From Nocardia rhizosphaerihabitans (GTDB lineage Bacteria > Actinomycetota > Actinomycetes > Mycobacteriales > Mycobacteriaceae), in NCBI RefSeq assembly GCF_014646295.1, contig NZ_BMNE01000002.1, forward strand, positions 993,440 to 1,057,439: 64,000 nt of DNA, given 5' to 3'. Both the position numbers and the translations under genes were made by a program. The first letter of the stretch is position 1. The number at the start of each line of letters is the position of its first letter. The notes under the pieces are model-generated. The model ran no database searches and was not told the DNA's origin. It worked only from the letters and a program-made list of their open reading frames with translations. Positions 43,160 to 53,200 of this stretch are shown here, in pieces.

Positions 43160-44806
43160 ATGTCCGAAGCCGTAGACCCGCAGGAATTCGTGGCCAAGGT
43201 CGCCGCGGGGCTCACCGCGCCCGGCGCGCCGTTCGAACTGACCGTCGAACATGTTCTCGGCGTGCCGATCCCGGTGCTGGCCCAGCGTCGCCGCAACCTA
43301 CGCGAACTCCTCGAACACTCGCTGAGCTGGGGCGAGCGCGACTATCTCGTCACCGAGGATCGCCGGATCTCCTTCGCCGAACACGCCGCGGCCGCCGGCG
43401 CACTGGCCACCGCGCTGGCCCGCCGGCACGGCGTCGGCAAGGGCGACCGCGTCGGCATCCTGGCCGCGAACGGCCCGGACTGGGTGATCGCGTTCTGGGC
43501 CGCGCAATGTCTCGGCGCCATCCCGGTCGGCTACAACGCCTGGTGGGCGCCGCCGGAGATCGCCTACGGGCTCGAGCACACCACGCCCACCGTGCTGATC
43601 GCGGACGCGAAAAGGGCCGCGCTGGTGCCCGCCACCGACATCCCGGTGCTCACCATGGAGACGGATCTGCCCGCCCTGATCACCGAGTTCGGCGGCGGCG
43701 ACATCCCCGCGACGCCGGTCGAAGAAGACGACCCGGCCGTGATCCTCTACACCAGTGGCACCAGCGGCAGGCCCAAGGGCGTGGTGCATTCGCAGCGGAA
43801 CATGGTGGCGGTCAGCGACTATCACCGTTTCACCGATGCCATGCTCGCCGCGTTCGCTGGCCAGCCGCCCAGCGATGGACCGAGCGATCGCCGGTACCTG
43901 GTCACCGCACCGCTGTTCCACATCGCCAGCCTGCACAACCTCGTCGTCCCGCGGCTGCTGACCGGCGCCGCCGCGGTGTTCCCGCACGGCGCGTTCGAGG
44001 TCGGCCGGGTGCTGAGCCTGGTCGAGCGCGAGCGGGTCACCAACTGGGCCGCGGTGCCGACCATGGCCGCCCGGCTGCTGGAACACGATGTCGCCCAGCA
44101 TGATCTGTCCTCGCTGGCCGCGCTGTCCCTCAACTCCGCGCCGTCCTCGCCCGCGCTGCTGGCCAGTCTGCGCGAGAAGATCCCGTCCCTGCAGTTCGCC
44201 CTGACCACCAGCTACGGACTCACCGAGAGCGGCACCGCGGCGACGGTCGCCACTCCGCTGGACCTGCTCGCCGACGACGCCTCGGTCGGCAGGCCGATCT
44301 TCGGCGTGGCGGTGGAGATCCGCGATGCCGACGGCACCGCGGTGCCCGACGGCGAGGAAGGCGAGATCTGCATCCGCAGCCCCTACGTCATGCTCGGCTA
44401 CTGGAACGACGAGGCGGCGACCAAGTCCGCCATCGACGACGAACGCTGGTTGCGCTCCGGCGATTTCGGCACGCTGCGTGACGGCAGGCTCACCGTGTCG
44501 GGTCGGCGCACCGACCTGATCCTGCGCGGCGGGGAGAACGTGTACCCCACCGAGATCGAGAACGTGCTGTGCGAGCACCCCGCGGTAGCCGAATGCGCGG
44601 TGTTCGGGGTCGCGCATCCCGAGCTCGGCCAGGAAGTGGCGGCCGTGGTGGTCGCCGAGCCGGGCGCGGTGGACCCCGAGGAACTGCGGGCCTTCGTCGC
44701 GGCGCGGCTCGCGTACTTCAAGGTGCCCGCCCAGTGGCGGATCACATCAGATGCCCTGCCGCGCAACGCGACAGGGAAGGTCACACGGCGCGATCTCGCG
44801 CTGTAG
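43160..44806 (+). CDS. Acyl-CoA synthetase (AMP-binding, FadD-like)
   Basis: 548 residues of the ANL superfamily. P-loop [21 protein letters not shown]5 motif SYGLTESG, A7/A8 motif [38 protein letters not shown] and the C-terminal catalytic lysine in [14 protein letters not shown]. It would activate the carboxylate from the operon as an acyl-CoA. ATG 43160 is preferred as GGAGA lies 6-10 bp upstream; ATG 43148 overlaps the ADH stop (TGATG) and is a coupled alternative. Counterpart by layout: fadD13 of the mymA operon. Confidence 0.92.
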   Translation: MSEAVDPQEFVAKVAAGLTAPGAPFELTVEHVLGVPIPVLAQRRRNLRELLEHSLSWGERDYLVTEDRRISFAEHAAAAGALATALARRHGVGKGDRVGILAANGPDWVIAFWAAQCLGAIPVGYNAWWAPPEIAYGLEHTTPTVLIADAKRAALVPATDIPVLTMETDLPALITEFGGGDIPATPVEEDDPAVILYTSGTSGRPKGVVHSQRNMVAVSDYHRFTDAMLAAFAGQPPSDGPSDRRYLVTAPLFHIASLHNLVVPRLLTGAAAVFPHGAFEVGRVLSLVERERVTNWAAVPTMAARLLEHDVAQHDLSSLAALSLNSAPSSPALLASLREKIPSLQFALTTSYGLTESGTAATVATPLDLLADDASVGRPIFGVAVEIRDADGTAVPDGEEGEICIRSPYVMLGYWNDEAATKSAIDDERWLRSGDFGTLRDGRLTVSGRRTDLILRGGENVYPTEIENVLCEHPAVAECAVFGVAHPELGQEVAAVVVAEPGAVDPEELRAFVAARLAYFKVPAQWRITSDALPRNATGKVTRRDLAL

Positions 44807-44818
44807 GGGGTTGAAGGA

Positions 44819-46558
44819 ATGTTCGACAGCATCATCAAAGGCGGCCGCTGGTTCGACGGCACCGGCGGGCCCTCCGCGATTCGTCATCTCGGCATCAGGG
44901 ACGGCAAGATCGCCGAGATCTCGGCGACACCGCTCGACGAGACCGGCTGCCCCCGGGTCGTCGATGCCACGGGCAAGTGGGTCGTGCCGGGCATGGTCGA
45001 CATCCACACCCACTACGACGTCGAGGTACTGCTCGATCCGTCGCTGTCGGAATCGGTGCGCCACGGCGTGACGACCGTGCTGCTCGGTTCCTGTTCGCTG
45101 TCGACCGTGCATGTCGACGGGGAGATCGCCGGCGACCTGTTCGGTCGGGTCGAGGCGATTCCGCGCGCCCACGTCGTCCGCGCGGTCGAGGAGACCAAGA
45201 GCTGGCACTCCGCGGCCGAGTACGCCGCCGCGCTGGACGCGCTGCCGCTGGGTCCCAACGTGGCAGGCTTCATCGGGCACTCCGACATCAGGTCCGCGGT
45301 GATGGGCCTGGACCGGGCCACCCGCTCCGACGTCGAGCCGACGGCGGCCGAACTCGCCGCGATGGCGGCCAAACTCACCGAGGCGCTCGACGCCGGGTTC
45401 GTCGGCATGTCCTCGCAGCGGCTGCTGTTCGACAAGCTCGACGGTGAGCTGTGCCGGTCCCGCACCCTGCCGTCGACGTATTCGACCAGGGCCGAGCGCC
45501 GCACGCTCAACACGATCCTGCGCACGCGCGGTCGCGCGCTCCAGGGCGGACCCGACGTCAACCGGGCCGACACGATGATCGCGATGGCGGCGAGCAGCAT
45601 CGGCCTGTGGCGCGAGCCGCTCAAGGTGAGTCTGCTCTCCGCGGCCGACATCAAGGCGATTCCCGGTGTGGCCAAGGTGTTTCCGCTGCTGGCCCGTGCC
45701 GTCAACGCTTTGCGGGGGAACTTCCGCTGGCAGCACCTGCCGGTGCCGTTCGAGGTCTACTCCGACGGCATCGATCTGCCGATCTTCGAGGAATTCGGTT
45801 CCGGCGCGGCGGCTCTGCACCTGGCGAATCACATCGACGAGCAGCGCCACCTGATGCAGGACGAGCAGTACCGGCGCGCGTTCCGCAAGGACTACGACCG
45901 CAAGTACGGCCCACGCGTGTGGCACCGCGACTTCTTCGACGCCGACATCGTCGCGTGCCCCGACCCCACCGTGATCGGCAAGACCTTCGGCCAGGTCGGC
46001 CTCGATCGGGGCGGTCTGCACCCGGTCGACGCCTTCCTCGACCTGGTCGTCGAACACGGCGCGAAACTGCGCTGGCGCACCACCATCTCCAATCATCGGC
46101 CGGAGGTACTCAACGTCCTCGCCGCCGATCCCGGCGTCCAGCTCGGCTTCTCCGATGCCGGTGCGCACCTGCGCAATATGGCCTTCTACAACTTCGGCCT
46201 GCGCCTGCTGCGGCGGGTCGCCGACGCCGAACGCGCCGGTGTCCCGTTCATGACGATCGAGCACGCGGTGCACCGGATCACCGGCGAACTCGCCGACTGG
46301 TACGGCATCGACGCCGGTCACCTGCGGGTCGGTGATCGTGCCGACGCCGTCGTCATCGACCCGGCCCACCTCGACGACACCCTCGACGCCTACGCGGAGA
46401 ACCCCATTCCGGAGTTCGACAACCTGCCGCGCATGGTCAACCGCAACGACGAGACCGTCACGGCGGTGTTCGTGGGTGGTCGGTACGTGTTCGGTGCGGG
46501 AGTCAAGGATCCGGTGCTCGGGGCCGAGCGCACCGGCCGGTTCCTGCGCGCCGGGTAG
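44819..46558 (+). CDS. Amidohydrolase (N-acyl-D-amino-acid deacylase-like)
   Basis: 579-residue TIM-barrel amidohydrolase of the D-aminoacylase/dihydroorotase-like group. Metal motif DIHTHYD at about 62-68, NHR in the WRTTISNHRP segment, and SDAGAH in the final Asp position (about 446). The segment WYGIDAGHLRVGDRADAVVIDP is the usual C-terminal composite-domain sequence. It is 12 bp after fadD and closes the operon. It hydrolyses an amide or cyclic amide/ester; the precise substrate is not visible. Confidence 0.88.
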   Translation: MFDSIIKGGRWFDGTGGPSAIRHLGIRDGKIAEISATPLDETGCPRVVDATGKWVVPGMVDIHTHYDVEVLLDPSLSESVRHGVTTVLLGSCSLSTVHVDGEIAGDLFGRVEAIPRAHVVRAVEETKSWHSAAEYAAALDALPLGPNVAGFIGHSDIRSAVMGLDRATRSDVEPTAAELAAMAAKLTEALDAGFVGMSSQRLLFDKLDGELCRSRTLPSTYSTRAERRTLNTILRTRGRALQGGPDVNRADTMIAMAASSIGLWREPLKVSLLSAADIKAIPGVAKVFPLLARAVNALRGNFRWQHLPVPFEVYSDGIDLPIFEEFGSGAAALHLANHIDEQRHLMQDEQYRRAFRKDYDRKYGPRVWHRDFFDADIVACPDPTVIGKTFGQVGLDRGGLHPVDAFLDLVVEHGAKLRWRTTISNHRPEVLNVLAADPGVQLGFSDAGAHLRNMAFYNFGLRLLRRVADAERAGVPFMTIEHAVHRITGELADWYGIDAGHLRVGDRADAVVIDPAHLDDTLDAYAENPIPEFDNLPRMVNRNDETVTAVFVGGRYVFGAGVKDPVLGAERTGRFLRAG

Positions 46559-46683
46559 CCGCCGCTGTCGCGTGTCAGGCGGGGGCGGTGGGCGGTTCGG
46601 GTACCTCGATCTGGGACAGTCGAGGCAAGTCCGGACGGCGTCGACCTGCTCCCGGAACGCGCACGTCAGCGAGAGGATTCGAC

Positions 46684-47022
46684 ATGTCGGACGCGAAACG
46701 GATCACCTGGGGCAAGCCGCGCCGGCCGAGTGACGCCGATCGTGACGCCCTGCGCGACGACCTGCTCGCCCAGGCCAGGGCGGTGCGCGGTGACGGCTGG
46801 GCCGACTACCGCACGCAGTGGCCCGCGGGCCAGGTCGCCGTGGTCGCCTACGTCCTCGGCGACGCCGAGGTACTCGCCGACCTCGAGGAAACCGAGGGGA
46901 CCGTCCTGAGCCGCTACGCCGCTGACCTCTTCGGCTTCGTCGGAGGCCGCAAGGACAACGAATCCGGCCTGGTCAAGACCCAGGCCTGGTTCGACTCTGT
47001 CCGAAAGGCATTGGACCATTGA
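46684..47022 (+). CDS. Hypothetical protein, function unknown
   Basis: 112-residue soluble protein with good coding bias: MSDAKRITWGKPRRPSDADRDALRDDLL, WPAGQVAVVAYVLGDAEVLADLEETEGTVLSRYAADLFGFVGGRKDNESG. No motif recognised. ATG 46684 has GAGAGGA 7-13 bp upstream. It lies 125 bp after the catabolic operon, facing narI. A role cannot be inferred. Confidence 0.75.
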   Translation: MSDAKRITWGKPRRPSDADRDALRDDLLAQARAVRGDGWADYRTQWPAGQVAVVAYVLGDAEVLADLEETEGTVLSRYAADLFGFVGGRKDNESGLVKTQAWFDSVRKALDH

Positions 47023-47062
47023 TCACCAGGCCGTGACGGCGTTCGCCTTCTCGGCCGATGGC

Positions 47063-47098
47063 GACGGCGCCCACCGAGCCGGATCGGAGGGCGCCGTC
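47063..47098. terminator. Hairpin between the hypothetical gene and narI
   Basis: A 10-bp stem GACGGCGCCC / GGGCGCCGTC with a 16-base loop in the 96-bp gap between convergent genes; it can end both transcripts. No T-tract. Confidence 0.55.
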
Positions 47099-47118
47099 GA
47101 GCCGGGATCGCGCGCGAA

Positions 47119-47874
47119 CTACCAGCGGTCGGGGGTGACCGGTGCGTCCCACGCCTTGGCGAAGCGGGTCTTGTCCTTGGTGTCGACTTCCTTGCGCCGG
47201 TAGACGATGTACGGACGGGTCAGGTAGCCGATCGGCGCGCTGAACATGTGGACCAGGCGGGTGTACGGCCAGGCGAAGACCAGGGCAAGCACGACAAGGC
47301 CGTGCAGCTGGAAGGTCCACGGGACGCCGACCATGAGGCCGGGCTCGGGGTCGATCGAGAACAGGCTGCGGAACCAGGGGGAGACGGTGGTGCGGTAGTT
47401 GTAGGTGCCCCACAGCAGGTTGGAGCCCCAGGTGTTGAGCAGACCGGTGACCAGGGCCAGCGTGAGCAGCGTGTACATCATGACGTCGTTGCGGCTGGTG
47501 TTCTTGCGCACGGCGGGAATGACGAGGCGGCGGTAGCAGAGGATGGCCACACCGGCCACGACCATCAGGCCCGCGACGGAACCCGCGCCGACCGCGAGGA
47601 TGTGATACGCGTGCTCGGAGATGCCGATCGCGGCGGTCCACGACTCGGGGATCAGCAGACCCATCACGTGGCCGCCGAACACGCCGAGCATGCCGAAGTG
47701 GAACAGTGGGCTGCCCAGTTGCAGCAGCTTGGACTCGTAGATCTGCGAGGAGCGGGTGGTCCAGCCGAACTGGTCGAAGCGGTAGCGCCAGACATGGCCG
47801 AGCACGAAGGAGGTGGCGGCGATGTAGGGCAGGATCAGCCACAGGCCTTCGGGGAGCGGGATGGTGGCGTTCAT
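47119..47874 (-). CDS. narI: Respiratory nitrate reductase gamma subunit
   Basis: 251-residue diheme cytochrome b membrane subunit with five predicted helices. It oxidises menaquinol on the outer side and passes electrons to NarH. Histidine-rich helices are visible: LGHVWRYRFDQFGW near the first, PLFHFGMLGVFGGHVMGLL and SEHAYHILAVGAGSVAG in the next, and LHGLVVLALVFAWPYTRLVHMFS in the last. ATG at 47874 overlaps narJ's stop by 4 bp. Last gene of narGHJI, terminated at 47063-47098. Confidence 0.95.
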   Translation of the reverse strand: MNATIPLPEGLWLILPYIAATSFVLGHVWRYRFDQFGWTTRSSQIYESKLLQLGSPLFHFGMLGVFGGHVMGLLIPESWTAAIGISEHAYHILAVGAGSVAGLMVVAGVAILCYRRLVIPAVRKNTSRNDVMMYTLLTLALVTGLLNTWGSNLLWGTYNYRTTVSPWFRSLFSIDPEPGLMVGVPWTFQLHGLVVLALVFAWPYTRLVHMFSAPIGYLTRPYIVYRRKEVDTKDKTRFAKAWDAPVTPDRW

Positions 47875-48551
47875 CGGCGGCCTTCCGTGGCGTCGAACAG
47901 CGAGGGGTCCATGGCGAAGGGTTCCAGCCCGACTTCCTCCTCGGGCGGGCCCTGCGCGGCGAGTTCGGCGATGCGGCGCCGATCGGCGGTGGTCACCGGC
48001 GGCAGCGTGGTCAGCACCGCGGCGAGCACGCCACTGTAGGGAGAGTTGTTGTCGCCCAGCGACAGTCGCAGCAGCTCCATGACCGGCACGTGCTCGCCGA
48101 GCAGGCGCTCGCCGCCGATCGGGTCGACGGTGGCGGCGAATTCCAGCAGCACCGGCAGGTGGTCGGGCAGCTCCTCGTCGCCGAGTTCCACACCGGCCTG
48201 GCGGTAGGCGTGCTTGAACCGCAGCAGCGCCATGCCGCGCTTGCGGGTGTCGCCGAAGGCGTAGAAGGTCAGGTGCAGGCTGGCGCGGCGGCGCATGTCG
48301 AAGGTCTCGACGTAGCTCTGGGCCACCTCGATCGACGGGGTGTCGCGCAGGTAGGCGAGCACCGCGTCGAAGTGCGCGCGCACCTCGGCGGGCAATTCCG
48401 CTGCGGCGGCCGAGATCTGGTCCAGCAGGGCGAGGGTCTTCTCGCCGGGATAGTCGAGCAGCAGCGCGGCCAGCCGCCAGACCACGCGACGGTCGCGCTC
48501 GGCCATGGCGGTGACCGGCTGCGGTCGCTTGCGGATCGAGAGCAGACTCAT
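47871..48551 (-). CDS. narJ: Nitrate reductase assembly chaperone
   Basis: 226-residue all-helical NarJ/TorD-family protein that guides Mo-cofactor insertion into NarG. Typical: RVVWRLAALLLDYPGEKTLALLDQI, SYVETFDMRRRASLHLTFYAFGDTRKRGMALLRFKHAYRQAGVELGDEELPDHLPVLLEFAA. It is coupled to narH and narI by 4-bp overlaps on both sides. Cytoplasmic. Confidence 0.94.
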   Translation of the reverse strand: MSLLSIRKRPQPVTAMAERDRRVVWRLAALLLDYPGEKTLALLDQISAAAAELPAEVRAHFDAVLAYLRDTPSIEVAQSYVETFDMRRRASLHLTFYAFGDTRKRGMALLRFKHAYRQAGVELGDEELPDHLPVLLEFAATVDPIGGERLLGEHVPVMELLRLSLGDNNSPYSGVLAAVLTTLPPVTTADRRRIAELAAQGPPEEEVGLEPFAMDPSLFDATEGRR

Positions 48552-50251
48552 GGCGCCACACCGCTGACCGTGGTGTCGGCGACGGCAGCGCCGTTGCTGC
48601 CGTTGCCGTTACTCCCGGCGCCGGCGCCGTTGCCGTTCGCTGCGGGGGCAATCTTGTCGGTGCTCGGCACCAGCCCGGAGGTGCTGCGGCCGTCCCAGTT
48701 GAGCAGGTTGATCCGGCCCGACTTCTCCTCGGGCGCTGCCTGATTGGTGTCGGCCAGCGAGAACTTCTCCACGACCTGGTCGAACGCGGTCATGCCCGGT
48801 CCGCCGTCGGTGTCGAGGCTGCACCCGGTGGCCAGCGAATCCAGCTCGTGCGCACGGGAAGTCGCGCCGGAGGGGATCACGTAACGGTGCTCGTACTTGG
48901 CGATGGCGAGCAGCCGGTACATCGCCTCGATCTCCTCGGGCTCGAGCCCGATCGAGGGCGCGATACCGGGTTCGGGCTCCTCGCCGAGGTTGACCGACCG
49001 CATGAACGCGCGCATCCCGGCCAGCCGCTGCAACGAGGCACGCACGGGCCCGATCTCGCCCGCGGTGAACAGCTCGGCCAGGTATTCGATCGGGATGCGC
49101 AGCGCGTCGATGGCGCCGAACAGGTTGCCCGCGTCCTCGCCGTCGTGGCCGGTCTCGCTGAGCACGTCCACCACCGGCGACAGCGGCGGCACGTACCAGA
49201 CCATCGGCATGGTGCGGTATTCCGGATGCAGCGGCAGCGCCAGCTGGTAGTCCACGATCAGCTTGTAGACCGGCGAATCCTGTGCCGCCTGAATCCATTC
49301 CGGCGAGATGCCCGCCTTCTCGGCCTCCGCGATCACCCGCGGGTCGTGCGGGTTGAGGAACACACCCAGCTGCGACGGGTAGAGGTCCTTGTCATCGGTG
49401 ACCGACGCCGCCTCGAGCACCGCGTCGGCGTCGTAGAGCATCACGCCGATGTAGCGCAGCCGCCCGACACAGGTCTCCGAGCACACGGTCGGGATGCCGA
49501 CCTCCACGCGCGGGTAGCAGAAGGTGCACTTCTCCGCCTTGCCCGTCTTGTGGTTGAAGTAGATCTTCTTGTACGGGCAGCCGGTGATGCACTGGCGCCA
49601 GCCACGGCACTTGTCCTGGTCGACCAGGACGATGCCGTCCTCCTCGCGCTTGTAGATCGCGCCCGACGGGCACGACGCGGCACACGACGGGTTGAGGCAG
49701 TGCTCGCAGATGCGCGGCAGGTAGAACATGAAGGTCTCTTCGAACTCCAGTTTCACCTTGTCCTCTAGCTTGCCGAGCAAGGGGTCCTTGCCGACCGCTT
49801 CGGGACCGGAACCGAGGTCGTCGTCCCAGTTGGCGCCCCAGGTGACCTTGGTGTCCTCGCCGGTGATCAGCGACTTGGGCCGCGCGACCGGGGTGGTGTC
49901 GGTGGGCGGGGAGGCCAGCAGGTTGTCGTAGTCGTAGCTCCACGGCTCGTAGTAGTCCTCGACCGTGGGCAGATCCGGGTTGGCGAAGATGTTCATCAGG
50001 CGCTTGAACCGCGAGCCCGACTTCAGCGACAGCTTGCCACGCTTGTTCAGCGTCCAGCCGCCCTTCCACTTCTCCTGATCCTGGTACTGGCGCGGATAAC
50101 CCTGTCCGGGACGGGTTTCCACATTGTTGAACCAGACGTACTCGGTGCCACCGCGGTTGGTCCACGCCTGCTTGCAGGTGACGCTGCAGGTGTGGCAGCC
50201 GATGCACTTGTCCAGGTTCATGACCATGGCGAGCTGAGCCATTACGCGCAT
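48548..50251 (-). CDS. narH: Respiratory nitrate reductase beta subunit
   Basis: 567-residue iron-sulfur subunit. First cluster set is C16-x2-C19-x2-C22-x3-C26 (CIGCHTC...C). The others are CEHCLNPSCAASC, CRGWRQCITGC and CTFCYPRVEVGIPTVCSETC. The Trp in CRGWRQC replaces a Cys, as in other NarH, giving one [3Fe-4S] beside three [4Fe-4S] clusters. A Gly/Asn-rich low-complexity tail (NGNGAGAGSNGNGSNG) extends the C-terminus. GTG/ATG choice: ATG 50251 used; M4 is possible. One base after narG's stop. Confidence 0.96.
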   Translation of the reverse strand: MRVMAQLAMVMNLDKCIGCHTCSVTCKQAWTNRGGTEYVWFNNVETRPGQGYPRQYQDQEKWKGGWTLNKRGKLSLKSGSRFKRLMNIFANPDLPTVEDYYEPWSYDYDNLLASPPTDTTPVARPKSLITGEDTKVTWGANWDDDLGSGPEAVGKDPLLGKLEDKVKLEFEETFMFYLPRICEHCLNPSCAASCPSGAIYKREEDGIVLVDQDKCRGWRQCITGCPYKKIYFNHKTGKAEKCTFCYPRVEVGIPTVCSETCVGRLRYIGVMLYDADAVLEAASVTDDKDLYPSQLGVFLNPHDPRVIAEAEKAGISPEWIQAAQDSPVYKLIVDYQLALPLHPEYRTMPMVWYVPPLSPVVDVLSETGHDGEDAGNLFGAIDALRIPIEYLAELFTAGEIGPVRASLQRLAGMRAFMRSVNLGEEPEPGIAPSIGLEPEEIEAMYRLLAIAKYEHRYVIPSGATSRAHELDSLATGCSLDTDGGPGMTAFDQVVEKFSLADTNQAAPEEKSGRINLLNWDGRSTSGLVPSTDKIAPAANGNGAGAGSNGNGSNGAAVADTTVSGVAP

Positions 50252-50252
50252 G

Positions 50253-53200
50253 TCAGTACTCCACGTTCTGGTTGCGTCGGCGAATTGTCGTGACCTCGTC
50301 ACGCTGGTTTCCGGTGGGGCCGTGGTAGTTCAGGGCGAAGGACTGCTGGGCGTAGCCGCCGATCAGGTGCGACGGCTTGATCAGCACCCGGGTCAGCGCG
50401 TTGTGGATACCGCCGCGCTTGCCCTTGGATTCCTTGGTGGTCTGCTCGGTGCCCTCGATGCGCGGCACGTCCACGGCGCGGTCTTGCGCGTGGTACATGA
50501 AGACCGTGCCCTCCGGCATGCGGTGCGAGACGATCGCGCGGGCGACGACGATGCCGTTGCGGTTGACCGCCTCGATCCAATCGTTGTCGGCGACACCGAT
50601 CTTGGCCGCGTCGCGGTCCGACATCCAGATCGTCTGCCCGCCGCGCGAGAGCGTCAGCATGTGCAGGTTGTCCTGGTAGGCGGAGTGGATCGACCACTTC
50701 GAGTGCGGGGTCAGGTAGCGCACGGTGACGCCGCTGCCGCTCACATTGCCGATGCTCGGCTCGGCGAACAGCGCGGTCATGTCCAGCGGTGGCCGGAAGA
50801 TCGGCAGCTGCTCGCCGAGTTCGATCATCCAGTCGTGGTCGAGATAGAAGTGCTGGCGCCCGGTGAGGGTGTGCCACGGCTTGAGTCGCTCGACATTGAT
50901 GGTGAACGGCGAGTACCGGCGGCCGCCGCTCTCGCTGCCCGACCATTCCGGCGAGGTGATCACCGGGACCGGACGCGCCTGGGTGTCGGCGAAGGTGATC
51001 TGCTTGCCCTCGGCCTCGGCTGCGAGGTCGGCCAGCTTGGTGCCGGTGCGGCGCTCGAGCTGGTGGAAGCCCTCGACCGCGAGGCGGCCGTTGGTGGTAC
51101 CCGACAGCGCCAGGATGGTCTCGGCGGCGAAGGTGTCCTTGGCCAGCGACGGGCGTCCGGCCGCGACGCCGGAGACGACGGTGCCGTTCTTGCCCGCGAG
51201 GTACTCCACCTCTTTGTCCGGGTAGGTCGTGATGCCCTTGGTGGTCACGCCGAGGGTGTTCACCAGCGGGCCCAGCGCGGCGAGTTTCTCCGCGATCTTG
51301 GTGTAGTCGCGCTCGATCTCGACGATCTTGGGCATGGTCTTGCCCGGAATCGGCTCGCACTCACCGGCTTTCCAGTCCAGCACCTTGCCGCCCGCCTGCG
51401 CCAGCGCGTCGGGCGAGTCGTGCTGCAACGGCACCGCGACGATGTCCTTGCGGGTGCCCAGGTGCTTCTCGGCCAGCCAGGAGAAACCGCGCGCGATCCG
51501 GTGGAACGCGTCGAAGTCGGTCTTGGCCTCCCACGGCGGGGAGATGGCGGGGGAGAAGGCGTGCACGAACGGGTGCATGTCGGTGGAGGACAGGTCGTGC
51601 TTCTCGTACCAGGTGGCGGCGGGCAGCACGATGTCGGCGAACAGGGTGGTGCTGGTCATACGGAAGTCCAGCGCGAGCAGCAGATCCAGCTTGCCCTCGG
51701 CGCCTTCCTCCCGCCATTCCAGTTCCTGCGGGCGTACGCCGTTGGCGTCGGTGGTCTGCAGGTTGGAGCCGCAGCCGAGCAGGTGCTTCTGGAAGTACTC
51801 GTTGCCCTTACCGGAGGAACCGAGCAGGTTGGCCCGCCACACGGTGAGCACGCGGGGGAAGTTCTCCGGTGCGTCGGGGTCCTCGCAGGCGAACCGCAGG
51901 TCGCCGGACTTGAGCTGGGAGACAACGTGTTCGGCCGGAGTAGCGCCCGCCGCCGCGGCCTCGTCGGCCAGGTCGAGCGGGTTGCGGTTGAACGTCGGGT
52001 AGCTCGGCATCCAGCCGAGCCTGCTGGCCAGGGCGATATTGTCCGCGGCGGTGCGGCCCGCGAACTTGCCCTTGCCCAGCGGCGAGGCGAAGGAGTCGGA
52101 GGTGAACGGGTCGTAGCGCCACTGGTCGTTGGTCAGGTACCAGAACACGGTGCCCTGCATCTGACGCGGCGGGCGCTGCCAGTCCGAGGCCGACGCCAGC
52201 GTGGCCCAGCCGGTGACGGGACGGCACTTCTCCTGGCCGACGTAGTGGGCCCAGCCGCCGCCGTTCTTGCCCTGGCAGCCGGTGAGCAGCGTCAGGGTGA
52301 AGAAGGCGCGGTAGATCTGATCGGAGTGGAACCAGTGGTTGGTGCCCGCGCCCATCAGGATCATCGAGCGACCGCCGGAACGCTCGGCGTTGTCGGCGAA
52401 TTCGCGGCCGATGCGCGCGGCCTGCACGGCGGGCACACCGGTGATGCGTTCCTGCCAGGCCGGGGTGTACGGCGAGTCGGCGTCGTCGTAGCCCGTGGCC
52501 CACTCGCCGGGCAGGCCGTCGCGACCCAGACCGTACTGCGCGAGCAGCAGGTCGAAGACGGTCGTGACCCGCTTGCCCGCAACGAGTTTCGTCGGGACGC
52601 CACGCAGGATCGTCTCGGCGGTGTCGGTGTCGAAGCGCGGCAGGGCGATCGTGGCGGGTTCGTCGGTGGAGTGGCCGAGCAGGGTGAGCAGCGGGTCGAC
52701 GCCCTCGAGGTCGAGGTTCCACTTGCCCGCGTCGCCCTCGCCGAAGCGGTGGCCCAGCGAACCGTTGGGCACCACCGGGTTTCCGGCCTGATCCAGCAGC
52801 ACCGGCTTGTGCTCGACGCCCTCACCGGTCTGCCCCAGATCGGCGGCGGTGAGGAACTTGCCCGGCAGGGCCGCTTCTTTTCCGCCGGAGCCCTGATCCG
52901 CCGCCTCGTCGAGACAGATCAGGTACGGCAGGTCGGTGAAGGACTTGATGTAGTCGAGGAACATCGGAGTCTGCTTCTCGAGGAAGAACTCCTTGAGCAC
53001 GACGTGACCCATGGCCATCGCCAGCGCGGCATCGGTGCCGGGCCGCGCGGCCACCCACTCGTCGGCGAACTTGGTGTTGTCGGCGTAGTCGGGGGAGACG
53101 ACGACGACCTTCTGGCCGCGGTAGCGCGCCTCGGTCATGTAGTGCGCGTCGGGCGTCCGCGTCACCGGGACGTTGGAGCCCCACATGATCAGATAGCCCG

